A stretch of 64,000 nt of DNA from Cyclobacteriaceae bacterium (GCA_016787755.1 JAEUUA010000018.1:186001-250000); one strand, 5' to 3'. Positions 18,305 to 28,310 are shown, counted from the first letter of the stretch. Translations and numbers: made by a program. The notes: generated by a model from the sequence alone, not told the origin.

Positions 18305-21300
18305 TTAAAAAGTAATGTTTACGTTAAATCCATAACGTCTTAACGTTGGTGACTGCAGCGATGAATAAGAATCTGGACTTACAAATTGATCTATATCGAC
18401 ATCTTTCTTCTCCGCGAAATACAACAAGTTTCTTCCTACAAGAGAAACTGAAGCTCGCTTCATAAAAGTACGCTCGAGTGTTGCTGACGGAAAATTATAG
18501 GTAAGCGTTACTTCACGCAATTTTGCATATGACCTACTGATTACGTTCGCCTCTTCTGCAGCATAATAGCGACTGATCCAGTCTTGCAAATATGTTGCTG
18601 TTGTATTTGGCGAAAATTGCAATTCATCATAATTAGTAATAGCACCCGTAATAGGATCGTACTCAATAGCAGCATTATTTGAAATAACTACGCCTTCACC
18701 AACCCATGACTTAACACCTTGGGCGTCTTGAGCTCTGGCAACTCCCATTGCACCTTCAACAGTTTCAATATGGCGACCGCCACGGAATGTTTGGCGCTGA
18801 ATATAGTCTATAAGAATACCCCCTACGCGACCATCAAACTGAAATGCCAACCCCCAGTTTTTATAATTCACACGGTTAGTGATACCCCATGACCAATCTG
18901 GATTTGTATTTCCTAAAAATTGTGAGACGGCTGTGCGTATTGGCCTTCCACCCGCATCATTAATTAATTGCCCATCTGGAGTTTTATAAAAAGAACCAGC
19001 ATAATAAGCATCAACACGATCTCCTACTTTAATAAACCCTAAACGATCAGCACCGTTGGGCAATTCTTTTAGGGTTTCCTTGAACGAACCATAATTCACT
19101 AATACATTCCAACTTAATCCATCAGGATTCGTTATCGGTTTAGCATTCAGTACTACCTCTAACCCAGTTCGCTGCGTCTTCGCACCATTGGCGATAAAGC
19201 CGCTATAACCAGTAGTTGCAGAAAGTGGTTGATTTGAAATCTGAGGTCCATCTATGTTATTAAAATAGGTAACATCAAGGCCGATTTTATCATTAAGCAC
19301 TCTTACATCTAATCCAAATTCTGTTGAGGAAGTAAAATACGGTTCTAGATTTGGGTTGGTAAGTGTGTTTGGATAATAAGCACCTGGTTGGTTGTTATAA
19401 ACAAGCGGTGTGCTGTACACCGCCTGATTGCCGTAGGTTGGTCCACCATAAGGAGTAGAATACGAAGATCCATACCCTAATGGATACGATGCACTTGGGG
19501 TAGCGCCAATATTAGGTGTGGTGAACCCCGCACCAACTTTAGCATATGCTGCTCTTAGCTTTAACATTGAAATTACTTTTGGTAATTCAAGTGCTTCTGA
19601 TAATACTAAACTAGTAGAAGCGGAAGGGAAAAAATACTTGGTTGCAGTTGGGTATAGCGTTGAATTATTATCAACCCGACCTGTGGTTGAGACTGTTAGC
19701 CAATTTTTGTAAGAGAAGTCCAACGTATAATAGTAACTGTATACCGACATTGGAGCTCTGTAGTTATATGCCTTAATTGGATTCAATGAATTGTCGAATG
19801 TATAAGCACCCGGAGTCAAAGAAGATGCCGGTACGTTTAAATAATCGGTTGTGATATAACTTGAGCGATAATCAAACGCACGAATATTTCCTCCTACAGA
19901 AGCACTTAAATTAATTCCAGGAGTAATGTCCTTGTTAAAGCTTACCAACAAGTCAGAGTTACTATCAAAAAGATTTCTATAATCTTCACGATAATCTCCT
20001 TTAGCTTGTTCGCGACCATACACAGTACCTGAATAAGGGAATTTTTCACTTCTGAAGAGTTCGTAGGTGCTAATGCTTGTTCTTCCTAATACTTTCAAGT
20101 AATCAGTTACATCGTAGGTTAACGACATGTAACCATAGATGTCTGTCTTCTGGTGACCGCGCAACCATTCATTGGTTAAGAAATACGGATTGTTATAACG
20201 GGTATACTCCTCATACTTTTGCTGAACTCCTTCTTTACCTGGTTGCCAATAATTTTTCATATCATCAATATTCCAATCAGCACCACCCCAAATAATAATA
20301 TTATAAATCATACTATTTGGGCCATATTGAACATCAGGAAAATTATCGCTGTATTGTCTGTTGTAATTGATATTTGATTCGAAACGAAGTTTCTCAGAAA
20401 AATCAAAACCAGTAGTTACATTGAAGTTGTCGCTGTTCAATCCTGTATTAGGCACCTGACCTTGCTGATAATTATGTGAATACGAAAAGCGTAGGTCGTA
20501 TTTTTCGCCACTTGCAGCTATTGCAATATTATTGGTTGAAAGAAAACCAGGTCGTAAAAAACGCTGCAAGTTATTTTTACCACGAGCAGTCCACGGAGTT
20601 GGAATAATATTTCCCGTATAGGTTGTACCACTTGGAAATGTTGTTGTATAAGTATTATTGGGATCTACCACTCCATCATACTGAGGTAAAAGCTGACCAT
20701 TAAACTGGGGACCCCAAACATCATAATCGGAATCATATAAACCACTACCCTTTCCATCACCAAATGCATAGCGACCATGATCTCCTGGGCCATACTCATC
20801 TTGCACTTTTGGAATTGTGAGGAAGGTATTGTCCCACATATTTGAAGAATTAACATCAACGCTAAAACCACGGGTATCTTGCGAGCCACGCTTAGTAGTA
20901 ATAATAATCGCTCCATTTATTCCGCGAGTTCCATAAACAGCGGCTGCGGTTGGACCTTTTAGTACTGTATAAGTGTCGATATCATTCGGACTTATATTCC
21001 AGGTATCAGAATTAATAGGAACTCCATCAACAACATATAACACATCTGTTCTCCCTCTTAAGGAAATAACCGGTGCGCCAAGCAACTCTCCAGAAGTTCC
21101 AACATTAAGTCCGGCTACTTTACCAGCCAGGGAACTGATTGGATTTGGCTCGCGAGCCATCAAAAGTTGGCTTCCTTTAACTTCCTGCGTTGCATAGCCA
21201 ACCTTGGATTTATCCTTTTGAACCCCCAAGGCAGTAACTACAACCTCTGAAAGTTGAGTTGCATCAGTGGCTAATGTAATGTTAACAGTTGATCTGCCTG

Positions 21301-21598
21301 ATACATTTACTTCTTGAGTTACAAACCCAACGAACGAGAATACAATAACATTATTTGATGAACTAACAGAAACCGAATAATCTCCATTTACATCCGTAAT
21401 GGTTCCGTTGCTTGATCCTTTCACCAGAATGTTAACTCCCGGTATAGGACTTTGATCTTCTCCGGAAAGTACTTTTCCGGAAACCTGTGATTGAGTCATC
21501 GCTACCTGCGCAACGAATAGCCCGGTCATCAACAACAAAGCAGTTCGAATTTGCTTTACTGAGTTTCTTCTCTTTAAAAGGAGTAGAAGTTTTTTCAT
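18305..21598 (-). CDS. SusC/RagA family TonB-linked outer-membrane transporter
   Basis: About 1097 residues. The order is signal peptide, a carboxypeptidase-like (DUF4480-type) domain (VSGKVLSGEDQSPIPGVNIL from about 41), the SusC linker LSEVVVTALGVQKDKSKVGY near 120, a plug with VLYVVDGVPINSDTWN and the box YGTRGINGAIIITTKRG, and a large barrel ending in GFNVNITF. It imports the ligand captured by SusD using TonB energy. The ATG at 21596-21598 gives MKKLLLLLKRR and is preferred to one 11 codons upstream. SusC-SusD, divergently placed from the TIGR03364 gene, suggest uptake of the phosphonate pathway substrate. Confidence 0.93.
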   Translation of the reverse strand: MKKLLLLLKRRNSVKQIRTALLLMTGLFVAQVAMTQSQVSGKVLSGEDQSPIPGVNILVKGSSNGTITDVNGDYSVSVSSSNNVIVFSFVGFVTQEVNVSGRSTVNITLATDATQLSEVVVTALGVQKDKSKVGYATQEVKGSQLLMAREPNPISSLAGKVAGLNVGTSGELLGAPVISLRGRTDVLYVVDGVPINSDTWNISPNDIDTYTVLKGPTAAAVYGTRGINGAIIITTKRGSQDTRGFSVDVNSSNMWDNTFLTIPKVQDEYGPGDHGRYAFGDGKGSGLYDSDYDVWGPQFNGQLLPQYDGVVDPNNTYTTTFPSGTTYTGNIIPTPWTARGKNNLQRFLRPGFLSTNNIAIAASGEKYDLRFSYSHNYQQGQVPNTGLNSDNFNVTTGFDFSEKLRFESNINYNRQYSDNFPDVQYGPNSMIYNIIIWGGADWNIDDMKNYWQPGKEGVQQKYEEYTRYNNPYFLTNEWLRGHQKTDIYGYMSLTYDVTDYLKVLGRTSISTYELFRSEKFPYSGTVYGREQAKGDYREDYRNLFDSNSDLLVSFNKDITPGINLSASVGGNIRAFDYRSSYITTDYLNVPASSLTPGAYTFDNSLNPIKAYNYRAPMSVYSYYYTLDFSYKNWLTVSTTGRVDNNSTLYPTATKYFFPSASTSLVLSEALELPKVISMLKLRAAYAKVGAGFTTPNIGATPSASYPLGYGSSYSTPYGGPTYGNQAVYSTPLVYNNQPGAYYPNTLTNPNLEPYFTSSTEFGLDVRVLNDKIGLDVTYFNNIDGPQISNQPLSATTGYSGFIANGAKTQRTGLEVVLNAKPITNPDGLSWNVLVNYGSFKETLKELPNGADRLGFIKVGDRVDAYYAGSFYKTPDGQLINDAGGRPIRTAVSQFLGNTNPDWSWGITNRVNYKNWGLAFQFDGRVGGILIDYIQRQTFRGGRHIETVEGAMGVARAQDAQGVKSWVGEGVVISNNAAIEYDPITGAITNYDELQFSPNTTATYLQDWISRYYAAEEANVISRSYAKLREVTLTYNFPSATLERTFMKRASVSLVGRNLLYFAEKKDVDIDQFVSPDSYSSLQSPTLRRYGFNVNITF

Positions 21599-21948
21599 AA
21601 TTATTAGTGGTTTGGTTAATAGCCAACGCAAAACTTAAAATTTCAATTGACGATACGTTTAGTGGCAGGTTAATGATCGGTTAATTGATTGTGCACAAAA
21701 GATTAAAAACATAATGTATGGGTAAATTTTCGAAACTGTGATGGATCTGATAGTCGAATAGCAGCGCCATTCCGATTAACAAAGTGTTAACATCAATCAA
21801 TAAGGCAAAACAAAAATCAGATTAGCGACTTGCTGATTTCAAAATTTATTAACACACGTCCATAATTCTTAACAAGAAGATAAACCATCATGACCTGATT
21901 TGATGATGCGCGTATTGCATATTTCGCTGTTCGAAAAATGTATTTACG
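21599..21948. other. Divergent intergenic region between susC and the TIGR03364 oxidoreductase
   Basis: 350 bp without a gene. It must carry both the leftward susC promoter and the rightward oxidoreductase promoter. Several TTAAC/GTTAA words occur (near 21671, 21690, 21787, 21849, 21870), which could be operator half-sites, but spacing is irregular. No convincing Bacteroidota TAnnTTTG promoter was seen. Confidence 0.4.
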
Positions 21949-23121
21949 ATGCCACACAGAAAATTTGATTTAATCGTTATCGGTGCCGGAGTGTTAGGAA
22001 CATCCCATACGTATCACGCTGCCGCATTAGGAAAAAGAGTATTGCACATAGAGAAAGATCAATATCCAGTGAATGCAACAGTGCGCAACTTTGGTCAGGT
22101 GGTTCCTTCTGGTATGCCAGCTGATTGGTTTCAATTTGGAGTATACAGTACTCAACTCTATACACAGATTCAGTCTGAGTTTAATATCTCTGTCAGAAAA
22201 AATGGAAGTCTGTACATCGCTTCAGATGAAGAAGAGCAACGACTTATTCATGAATTAAAAGAAATCATGGATGATCGTTGCTACGAAGCGAATCTCCTCA
22301 CGCATCAACAATGTCTTGAGAAGTGGCCGACTTTAAAGGCAAGCTACTGTCGCGAAGGTCTATTCTTTCCACAAGAAGTAAGCGTAGAACCAACCTCCAT
22401 GATCCATCGTCTGATTGAATATTGCCGCATCAAATTCCCCAACCTTACTTATAAACCATCAACCACGATTATTAATTGCCATATATCCGGAGATGAGGTG
22501 CGGGTTGTGACCCATAAGAATGAGGTGTTCATTGCAGAAAAGGTAATCATCTGCAATGGAGGAGAGTTTAAAATTCTTTTTCCAGATCTCTTTCGCGATA
22601 GCGGAATTGAAATCAGCAAACTCCAAATGTTGCGAACGATACCTATGCCTGATGTGGGATTGGAAGGGAATATTCTTACTGGCTTGACCATTCGCAGGTA
22701 TGAATCATTTTCTGAATGTCCTTCTTTTCCAACTTTACAAACGCCAGAATATCTCAGGGAGTTAAAGAGATGGGGCATTCATATCTTATTCAAGAAAGCA
22801 GCTGATGGATCTATCATTATTGGCGATTCGCATGAATATGCAGGAGTAAACGATATGGATGATCTGGGCTTTGAGCTCAACCAACACATTAATCAGCTCA
22901 TATTCAAGGAGGCCCAGAAGATTGTTTCGTTCGATGTTACTGCCATCACCAGAACGTGGGTCGGATTTTATGCTCAGCATCCTGAAAAAGATATTGTTGA
23001 GATCGACATAGAAAATAAGATTCACATACGAACCGCCATTGGAGGAAAGGGAATGACTTCATCCGCGGGCTATGCTGAAAAAAGTATTCAGAAATTATTC
23101 TCCATACGACCCATGGATTAA
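21949..23121 (+). CDS. TIGR03364-type FAD-dependent oxidoreductase, phosphonate catabolism
   Basis: A 390-residue DAO-fold flavoenzyme with an N-terminal FAD-binding motif (DLIVIGAGVLGTSHTYHAA, residues 4-22, GxGxxG) and a family C-terminus IGGKGMTSSAGYAE that closes over the flavin. This sub-family is found almost only beside phosphonate-degradation genes. Relatives oxidise 2-aminoethylphosphonate or its N-alkylated forms to phosphonoacetaldehyde. Here it is followed by a transporter, a phosphonatase-like HAD enzyme and an HD oxygenase, which supports the assignment. Cytoplasmic; no signal peptide. The exact substrate is an inference. Confidence 0.8.
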   Translation: MPHRKFDLIVIGAGVLGTSHTYHAAALGKRVLHIEKDQYPVNATVRNFGQVVPSGMPADWFQFGVYSTQLYTQIQSEFNISVRKNGSLYIASDEEEQRLIHELKEIMDDRCYEANLLTHQQCLEKWPTLKASYCREGLFFPQEVSVEPTSMIHRLIEYCRIKFPNLTYKPSTTIINCHISGDEVRVVTHKNEVFIAEKVIICNGGEFKILFPDLFRDSGIEISKLQMLRTIPMPDVGLEGNILTGLTIRRYESFSECPSFPTLQTPEYLRELKRWGIHILFKKAADGSIIIGDSHEYAGVNDMDDLGFELNQHINQLIFKEAQKIVSFDVTAITRTWVGFYAQHPEKDIVEIDIENKIHIRTAIGGKGMTSSAGYAEKSIQKLFSIRPMD

Positions 23122-23123
23122 TC

Positions 23124-24422
23124 ATGCCAAAAAAAATACGGCATTCGATCAACTATTTGCTTAGCAATGCTAATCCAATATGGTTTACCATTTACGCATC
23201 TGCAGTTGCGTTCTGTTTATACACCTGCGTGTATGCTTTTCGCAAAACATTTGCAGTGGCTACATTTGAAGGAGTAGAATTTGTCGGAATGAGTTATAAA
23301 GTATGGCTCGTTACGTCTCAGGTTATGGGTTATGCGCTCTCAAAATTTATAGGCATCACGGTAGTAGCCGAGCTGAAGGTTCAATGGCGGATGATCGGAA
23401 TTTTCATCATGGTGTTAATTGCTGGAATCGCCTGGCTGTTATTTGCTTTTGTCCCTGCTCCATATAACATCATTTTTCTTTTCATGAACGGATTACCGCT
23501 TGGCATGGTGTGGGGTATGGTGTTCAGTTACCTCGAAGGCAGAAGAATGACCGAGGTATTAGGCGCTGCACTCTCCGTAAGTTTTATTTTCTCTGCCGGT
23601 CTTTGCCGGTCGGTGGGAGCCTTAACGATGCAATTTTTAGGAACGTCCGAATATTGGATGCCCTTTGTAACCTGTTGCCTCTTCGCACTTCCCTTTCTTT
23701 TCTTTCTTTTATTGTTAGATCAGCTTCCTCCACCATCATTGCAGGATGAAGAACTACGCACCAAACGAAACCCGATGAATAGGGAAGAGAGAAAGAGGTT
23801 CCTCACAACATTTTTTCCTGGTATTGTTTTGTTTGTGATCGCCTATACCTTACTCACTGCCTTCCGGGATTTCAGAGATAATTTCTCATCAGAAATATGG
23901 ACATCATTGGGTGTAGTGAATGACCCCTCCATTTATACCTCCACAGAAATACCAGTTTCGATTTTTGTTTTGATTTGCATGGGAAGTTTAATGTTAATCA
24001 AAAACAATAAGCTGGCACTCATGATCAATCATGCGATTATCATCTTTGGGCTTCTGCTTATTGGTATAGCCAATTTTCTGTTTGAACAATTACTCATCAA
24101 TGCATCGGTTTGGATGGTGCTGATCGGCACCGGACTTTACCTAGGCTATGTTCCTTTCAATAGTATTTTATTTGATCGTTTGCTTGCGGCCTTTCGCTAC
24201 GCGGGAACAGTGGGTTTTATCATGTACATATCCGATTCGTTTGGATACCTCGGCAGCGTGGGTGTGCTGTTATTCAAAGAGTTTGGCTATGCCAACTTGA
24301 GTTGGCTGAGTTTCTTTATCTCAGGTGGATATGTGGTCTCACTTTTAGGATCACTTTTAATTGGTGGCTCAATGTTTTACTTTCACCGCAAGCATCGATC
24401 ATGGTTACTGCTTAATCCCTAA
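23124..24422 (+). CDS. DUF5690 family MFS-like transporter, probable phosphonate permease
   Basis: A 432-residue membrane protein with about 12 hydrophobic segments. The family opening NPIWFTIYASAVAFCLYTCVYAFRKTFAVATFEG resembles the start of organophosphate:phosphate antiporters (GlpT/UhpT-like YAFRK motif). It starts 2 bp after the TIGR03364 gene and must be co-transcribed. Expected role is inner-membrane uptake of the organophosphorus substrate; this is from context and the GlpT-like start, not from a known DUF5690 function. Its last 18 bp overlap the convergent HAD gene. Confidence 0.8.
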   Translation: MPKKIRHSINYLLSNANPIWFTIYASAVAFCLYTCVYAFRKTFAVATFEGVEFVGMSYKVWLVTSQVMGYALSKFIGITVVAELKVQWRMIGIFIMVLIAGIAWLLFAFVPAPYNIIFLFMNGLPLGMVWGMVFSYLEGRRMTEVLGAALSVSFIFSAGLCRSVGALTMQFLGTSEYWMPFVTCCLFALPFLFFLLLLDQLPPPSLQDEELRTKRNPMNREERKRFLTTFFPGIVLFVIAYTLLTAFRDFRDNFSSEIWTSLGVVNDPSIYTSTEIPVSIFVLICMGSLMLIKNNKLALMINHAIIIFGLLLIGIANFLFEQLLINASVWMVLIGTGLYLGYVPFNSILFDRLLAAFRYAGTVGFIMYISDSFGYLGSVGVLLFKEFGYANLSWLSFFISGGYVVSLLGSLLIGGSMFYFHRKHRSWLLLNP

Positions 24423-25094
24423 AATCGGTAATATCTCAACAAGATTTTGCACCAGATGCGTATGTGGCCCTTTCTGTAATTCATCACGAGTGTAAGCACC
24501 GGTGGTTATACCAATCACCCACGGGCAACCAGCAGCCGCTCCTTGTTGTAAATCAGACATGGTGTCCCCCACTTTAGCCACCGATGCTATGTCGGTAACT
24601 TTGGTTAACTCCATCGCTCTGTAAATCATATCCGGATATGGTCTGCCATTTACTACTTCATCGCTGGTAACGCTGGCATCTATTAACCCATTCTTTTCCC
24701 AACCCATTCTTTCCAGTAATGGCACTACAATGGCACGATCAAAACCAGTATCGACCACTACCTTTATTCCATTGTGCTTACAAATTTTAAAAACATCACT
24801 GGCTCCAGGCTTTTCCATCACCGAGTGGTGCTCCTTATAGAACTTTGACATTCTAAAAACAAAGTGAGCATGCATCTCCAACACCAGCATTTCACTGATG
24901 TAAGGGTATTTGTGACGCTCCAGCAACCTCCTGATCGCTATCGGTTTTGGAATACCCATCACTTCGCAGGCTTCCTGGATGCTGATGCGGTTGTGTATTT
25001 TCTTAAAAATACTCTGCAATATGCGGGGCACATCTTTATTGTCATTAACAGTTGTTCCGGCCAGATCAAAGACAATCACCTTCGGCTTAATCAT
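24405..25094 (-). CDS. Phosphonatase-like HAD hydrolase (PhnX/TIGR03351 type)
   Basis: A 229-residue HAD-fold hydrolase. Motif I is VIVFDLAGTTVND (nucleophile and acid aspartates, residues 6-18); the cap carries VMGIPKPIAIRRLLE, where the lysine aligns with the Schiff-base lysine of phosphonoacetaldehyde hydrolase; motif III/IV is VAKVGDTMSDLQQGAAAGC. Expected reaction is cleavage of phosphonoacetaldehyde to acetaldehyde and phosphate, completing the path begun by the flavoenzyme. The ATG at 25092-25094 is chosen because the HAD motif starts directly after it; the 35 upstream codons look non-coding. It overlaps the convergent transporter gene by 18 bp. Confidence 0.8.
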   Translation of the reverse strand: MIKPKVIVFDLAGTTVNDNKDVPRILQSIFKKIHNRISIQEACEVMGIPKPIAIRRLLERHKYPYISEMLVLEMHAHFVFRMSKFYKEHHSVMEKPGASDVFKICKHNGIKVVVDTGFDRAIVVPLLERMGWEKNGLIDASVTSDEVVNGRPYPDMIYRAMELTKVTDIASVAKVGDTMSDLQQGAAAGCPWVIGITTGAYTRDELQKGPHTHLVQNLVEILPILGIKQ

Positions 25095-25249
25095 ATTGCG
25101 AAATTGAAAAGATTGAATTCCAGGATCAAAAATTTGATGTGACTCTATCTTTATGTTTTTACTTTTTTTGTTTACAAAAGCATAACATTTAAACTTCACT
25201 TTGGTATTACTATTAGGGCTTAGTTTGCAACTTTTACTTAACCAAAAAT

Positions 25250-25819
25250 ATGGACTCTACACAAGCTGTGATTGATGAAATTTTTGACCTGTATGAGCGA
25301 TATGGGAAAGCGGACTATATTGGTGAACCGGTATCGCAAATTGAGCACATGTCGCAATCAGCCCAGTTGGCCATAGAAGGTGGTTATGATGATGAGGTGG
25401 TGTTAGCCGCATTCTTTCATGATATTGGCCATATTTGTGTTCAAGCTACAAATGAACAAAGCATGGCTGACTTTGGTGTAAAAAGTCATGAAAAAATTGG
25501 CGCTGATTTTCTTCGCACAAAAGGATTTCCGGAGCGTGTCGCTAAGTTGGTGGAGAATCATGTTCAGGCAAAACGATATCTTACCCATAAGTTTCCCTCT
25601 TACTTTGAACAACTTTCTGAAGCAAGCAGAAAAACTCTGGAATTTCAAGGAGGTGTCATGAGTAAGCAAGAAGCAGAAGCCTTTGAGTATGACACATTGT
25701 TTGACTTAAGCATTCTACTTAGAAAATGGGATGAGAAAGCGAAAAAAACACATGTTCCTCTTATTGGAATGGAACTACTCAAAGAAAAATGCAGAGTCGT
25801 GTTATCGCATTCACTCTGA
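25250..25819 (+). CDS. PhnZ-like HD-domain mixed-valent di-iron oxygenase
   Basis: A 189-residue HD-domain protein of the phosphonate-operon family (TIGR03276). Visible ligands are the HD pair and surrounding histidines in AAFFHDIGHICVQ (residues ~47-59), a further histidine in VENHVQAKRYL (~100), and the substrate-side Y-x-GE-x-V-x-Q-x-EH motif at residues 20-31 (DYIGEPVSQIEHMSQSAQLA). PhnZ cleaves 2-amino-1-hydroxyethylphosphonate to glycine and phosphate. No PhnY hydroxylase is present in the window, so it may act on a different hydroxylated phosphonate or depend on a distant gene. It is divergent from the HAD gene. Confidence 0.82.
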   Translation: MDSTQAVIDEIFDLYERYGKADYIGEPVSQIEHMSQSAQLAIEGGYDDEVVLAAFFHDIGHICVQATNEQSMADFGVKSHEKIGADFLRTKGFPERVAKLVENHVQAKRYLTHKFPSYFEQLSEASRKTLEFQGGVMSKQEAEAFEYDTLFDLSILLRKWDEKAKKTHVPLIGMELLKEKCRVVLSHSL

Positions 25820-25941
25820 AATCAACTTTTTCAATTGCAACCCTCGATACAATATTTATCTTGTACGTGCCCTGTAATTTCCTGTTCGTGTTTACTTTTG
25901 TAAATGGCTGAATCTAATCAGTCATTTCCTTTCCTTCTCCA

Positions 25942-27138
25942 ATGAAGTTACAATTCCCCAAACATTTTCGCTTCGGTACTAGCACCTCAGCCGTGCAAAT
26001 TGAAACGGCTATCGATCACGACTGGCAAGGATTTACTGCCCGCGATAATTTTATTTTTGCAAGAACCACTGATCATGAATTGTGTTGGGAAAAGGATGTA
26101 GAAATTATTTCATCACTGGCTCCCAACTATCGCATGAGTTTCATGTGGAGTCGATTGCAACGGGCACCATTAGTTTCACTTGATCCTGATTCTGTAAATC
26201 ATTATCGAAGTTTGCTGATACAACTCAAGCAACGAGGTGTAGACATCATGCTCGTATTGCATCATTTTGCAAACCCGGTTTGGTTTAGCGACCGAGGAGG
26301 CTGGGCAAATAAACAAAGTGTTGATTGGTGGTTGGACTATGTGAAAAAAGTAATTCATGAATTTGGAGAATTCGTTACACTCTGGAATACATTTAACGAG
26401 CCGAATCTTTACATCAGTCTCAGTTCTTTAGCAGGATTATTTCCTCCACAAAAAGCAAATCCCATTTATGCGTGGCGTGTATTGAATAATATCAGCGATG
26501 CACATCAGAGAGCTTATGAAATACTTAATGCCCTCTCGCCCGGAAAACCAGTAGGTATTTCACATAATGCTTCTATACTTGAAGGAGATAACCTATTGGG
26601 CATCTTACCCGCAAAAATTACTGACTGGTGGTACATGCATTTTATACCGGGTTGGTTTGAGCATTGTGATTTTTTTGGATTAAGTTATTATTCACGTATC
26701 GGTTATGATCCGTTTCCGGTTACGTTTTTAAACACACCCGAAAAGATTATAAAAAAAGGCAAGCTGCATGATGACATTTGGGAATATTATCCAGAAGGAT
26801 TAGGGACCTGTATTGATCGTTACTGGAAAAGATTTCGAAAGCCCATTATTATCACAGAAAATGGAATGAGCACAAATGATGACAGTCAACGAATAAAATC
26901 AATTTACAATTACCTGAACATCATTCATGATCGTATCGAAAAAGGAATTGACATTCGTGGTTATTACCACTGGAGTACATGGGATAATTTTGAATGGAAC
27001 CTCGGGCCTTCGTATCGTTTTGGTTTGTATTCTTGCGATCCGCGTACGAAAGTGCGCGTTAAACGGCCAAGTGCCGATGTTTACTCATCGCTAGCGCATT
27101 CAAGAAAGTTGGTGATCCCGTATCTGAAGAATCCATAA
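25942..27138 (+). CDS. Glycoside hydrolase family 1 (beta-glucosidase-like)
   Basis: A 398-residue (beta/alpha)8 retaining glycosidase. The N-terminal KHFRFGTSTSAVQIE, the acid/base glutamate in LWNTFNEPNLY (~147) and the nucleophile glutamate in PIIITENGMS (~304) are all present, as is the C-terminal WSTWDNFEWNLG substrate box. It is about 40-50 residues shorter than the usual ~445, mainly by loop loss, but the active site is complete. No signal peptide, so cytoplasmic. It would hydrolyse beta-linked glucosides, galactosides or their 6-phosphates; specificity cannot be assigned. Confidence 0.88.
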   Translation: MKLQFPKHFRFGTSTSAVQIETAIDHDWQGFTARDNFIFARTTDHELCWEKDVEIISSLAPNYRMSFMWSRLQRAPLVSLDPDSVNHYRSLLIQLKQRGVDIMLVLHHFANPVWFSDRGGWANKQSVDWWLDYVKKVIHEFGEFVTLWNTFNEPNLYISLSSLAGLFPPQKANPIYAWRVLNNISDAHQRAYEILNALSPGKPVGISHNASILEGDNLLGILPAKITDWWYMHFIPGWFEHCDFFGLSYYSRIGYDPFPVTFLNTPEKIIKKGKLHDDIWEYYPEGLGTCIDRYWKRFRKPIIITENGMSTNDDSQRIKSIYNYLNIIHDRIEKGIDIRGYYHWSTWDNFEWNLGPSYRFGLYSCDPRTKVRVKRPSADVYSSLAHSRKLVIPYLKNP

Positions 27139-27314
27139 ATTAGTCAAATTCTTACAGAAAATATGGAGTCCGATCACCTTAGCTTTCACTCCTATTCATT
27201 AACAAGCATATGATTCATCCTTAAAATTCCCCTATCGGATTGCTATATTGATTTTAATTTTAGAACTACTAGGAATTATAGCCTGTTATCCATCATCACG
27301 TCATCTTAGCTTAT

Positions 27315-28310
27315 TTACTTGCGATCAGCGTAAATTTTAAAAACTCGTTCAATAGCAGGGAGTGCTGTTTCCTTATAATCAATCTCAATGATATTTTGAG
27401 TTTCAATCCACTTTTCAATCTTTGAAAGATTCTTTTTGCTCACCTTCTTAATGGCCGGCACGCCCAATTGTTTTAAGGATGTCGCGTTGAAATGCTGTTC
27501 GTACTGATTTTTCATTGGCACGACCATTAATTTCTTTTGGAGGTAAAGCGTTTCGGCAGGTGTTTCAAATCCAGCACCACACAATACACCATGTGAAGAA
27601 GCCAGGCTTATCGTGAATGCTTCATTATCTACCGGGAAAACCGAAATTTTTCCGATATGGTAAGGTATTGTGACATGCTTTGAGAAAATGTGCCATTCGA
27701 TTCTAGGAAATTTCAAGAACAGCTTTAGCAGCTTCTTATCATCATACGCAGGTAAATAGACAGTGTAGTGACCTTGATCAGTAGTTTTAGTTTTACGAAT
27801 CCGCTCACGAATAACTGGGGTAAAAATATTTTGATCATAGGATGCAAAATGGAATCCTACACCTTCGCGTATTGGGGCATAGTTATTCAAAAACCAGGTG
27901 CCAATAGGATCAAAGTGCTTTGGCTTGGGCACTTTGGATGATAACAATGCATATTGGTGACTCAGTGCAATACACGGTATGTCACGCTTATGACACGCCC
28001 ATGCCGTAATCGCTTCAAAGTCATTGATAACCAAATCATATTTTTCAACCGGAAATTCTTTGATCTCGCGCACCACTCTTTTAGAGTTGTTGTTCTTAAA
28101 CGTCTTGATGAAATCTATTCCCCCCTTTTTGCCAAAGAAAAAACTAAGTCCTTTTGATTTATACTTTACTGGCATTGATAATTTAATATCTGCCTGTGAG
28201 CCACTCACAAATAGATCCAACTTTCCATAAGTCGAAAGGATCGGAATAATTTCTTCTGCTCGGGCTATATGCCCATTGCCTGTTCCCTGTATGGCGTATA
28301 GTATTTTCAC
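27315..28310 (-). CDS. Glycosyltransferase of the MJ1255/TIGR00661 (GT28-like) group
   Basis: A 331-residue cytoplasmic GT-B-type protein. The N-terminal MKILYAIQGTGNGHIARAEEI has the glycine-rich GNGH loop of UDP-sugar glycosyltransferases related to MurG. A second conserved site, GVLCGAGFETPAETLYL near residue 248, lies in the donor-binding half. It overlaps the upstream phosphoesterase by 4 bp (ATGA), so the two genes are translationally coupled and probably modify a lipid or envelope glycan together. Acceptor and product are unknown. Confidence 0.8.
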   Translation of the reverse strand: MKILYAIQGTGNGHIARAEEIIPILSTYGKLDLFVSGSQADIKLSMPVKYKSKGLSFFFGKKGGIDFIKTFKNNNSKRVVREIKEFPVEKYDLVINDFEAITAWACHKRDIPCIALSHQYALLSSKVPKPKHFDPIGTWFLNNYAPIREGVGFHFASYDQNIFTPVIRERIRKTKTTDQGHYTVYLPAYDDKKLLKLFLKFPRIEWHIFSKHVTIPYHIGKISVFPVDNEAFTISLASSHGVLCGAGFETPAETLYLQKKLMVVPMKNQYEQHFNATSLKQLGVPAIKKVSKKNLSKIEKWIETQNIIEIDYKETALPAIERVFKIYADRK

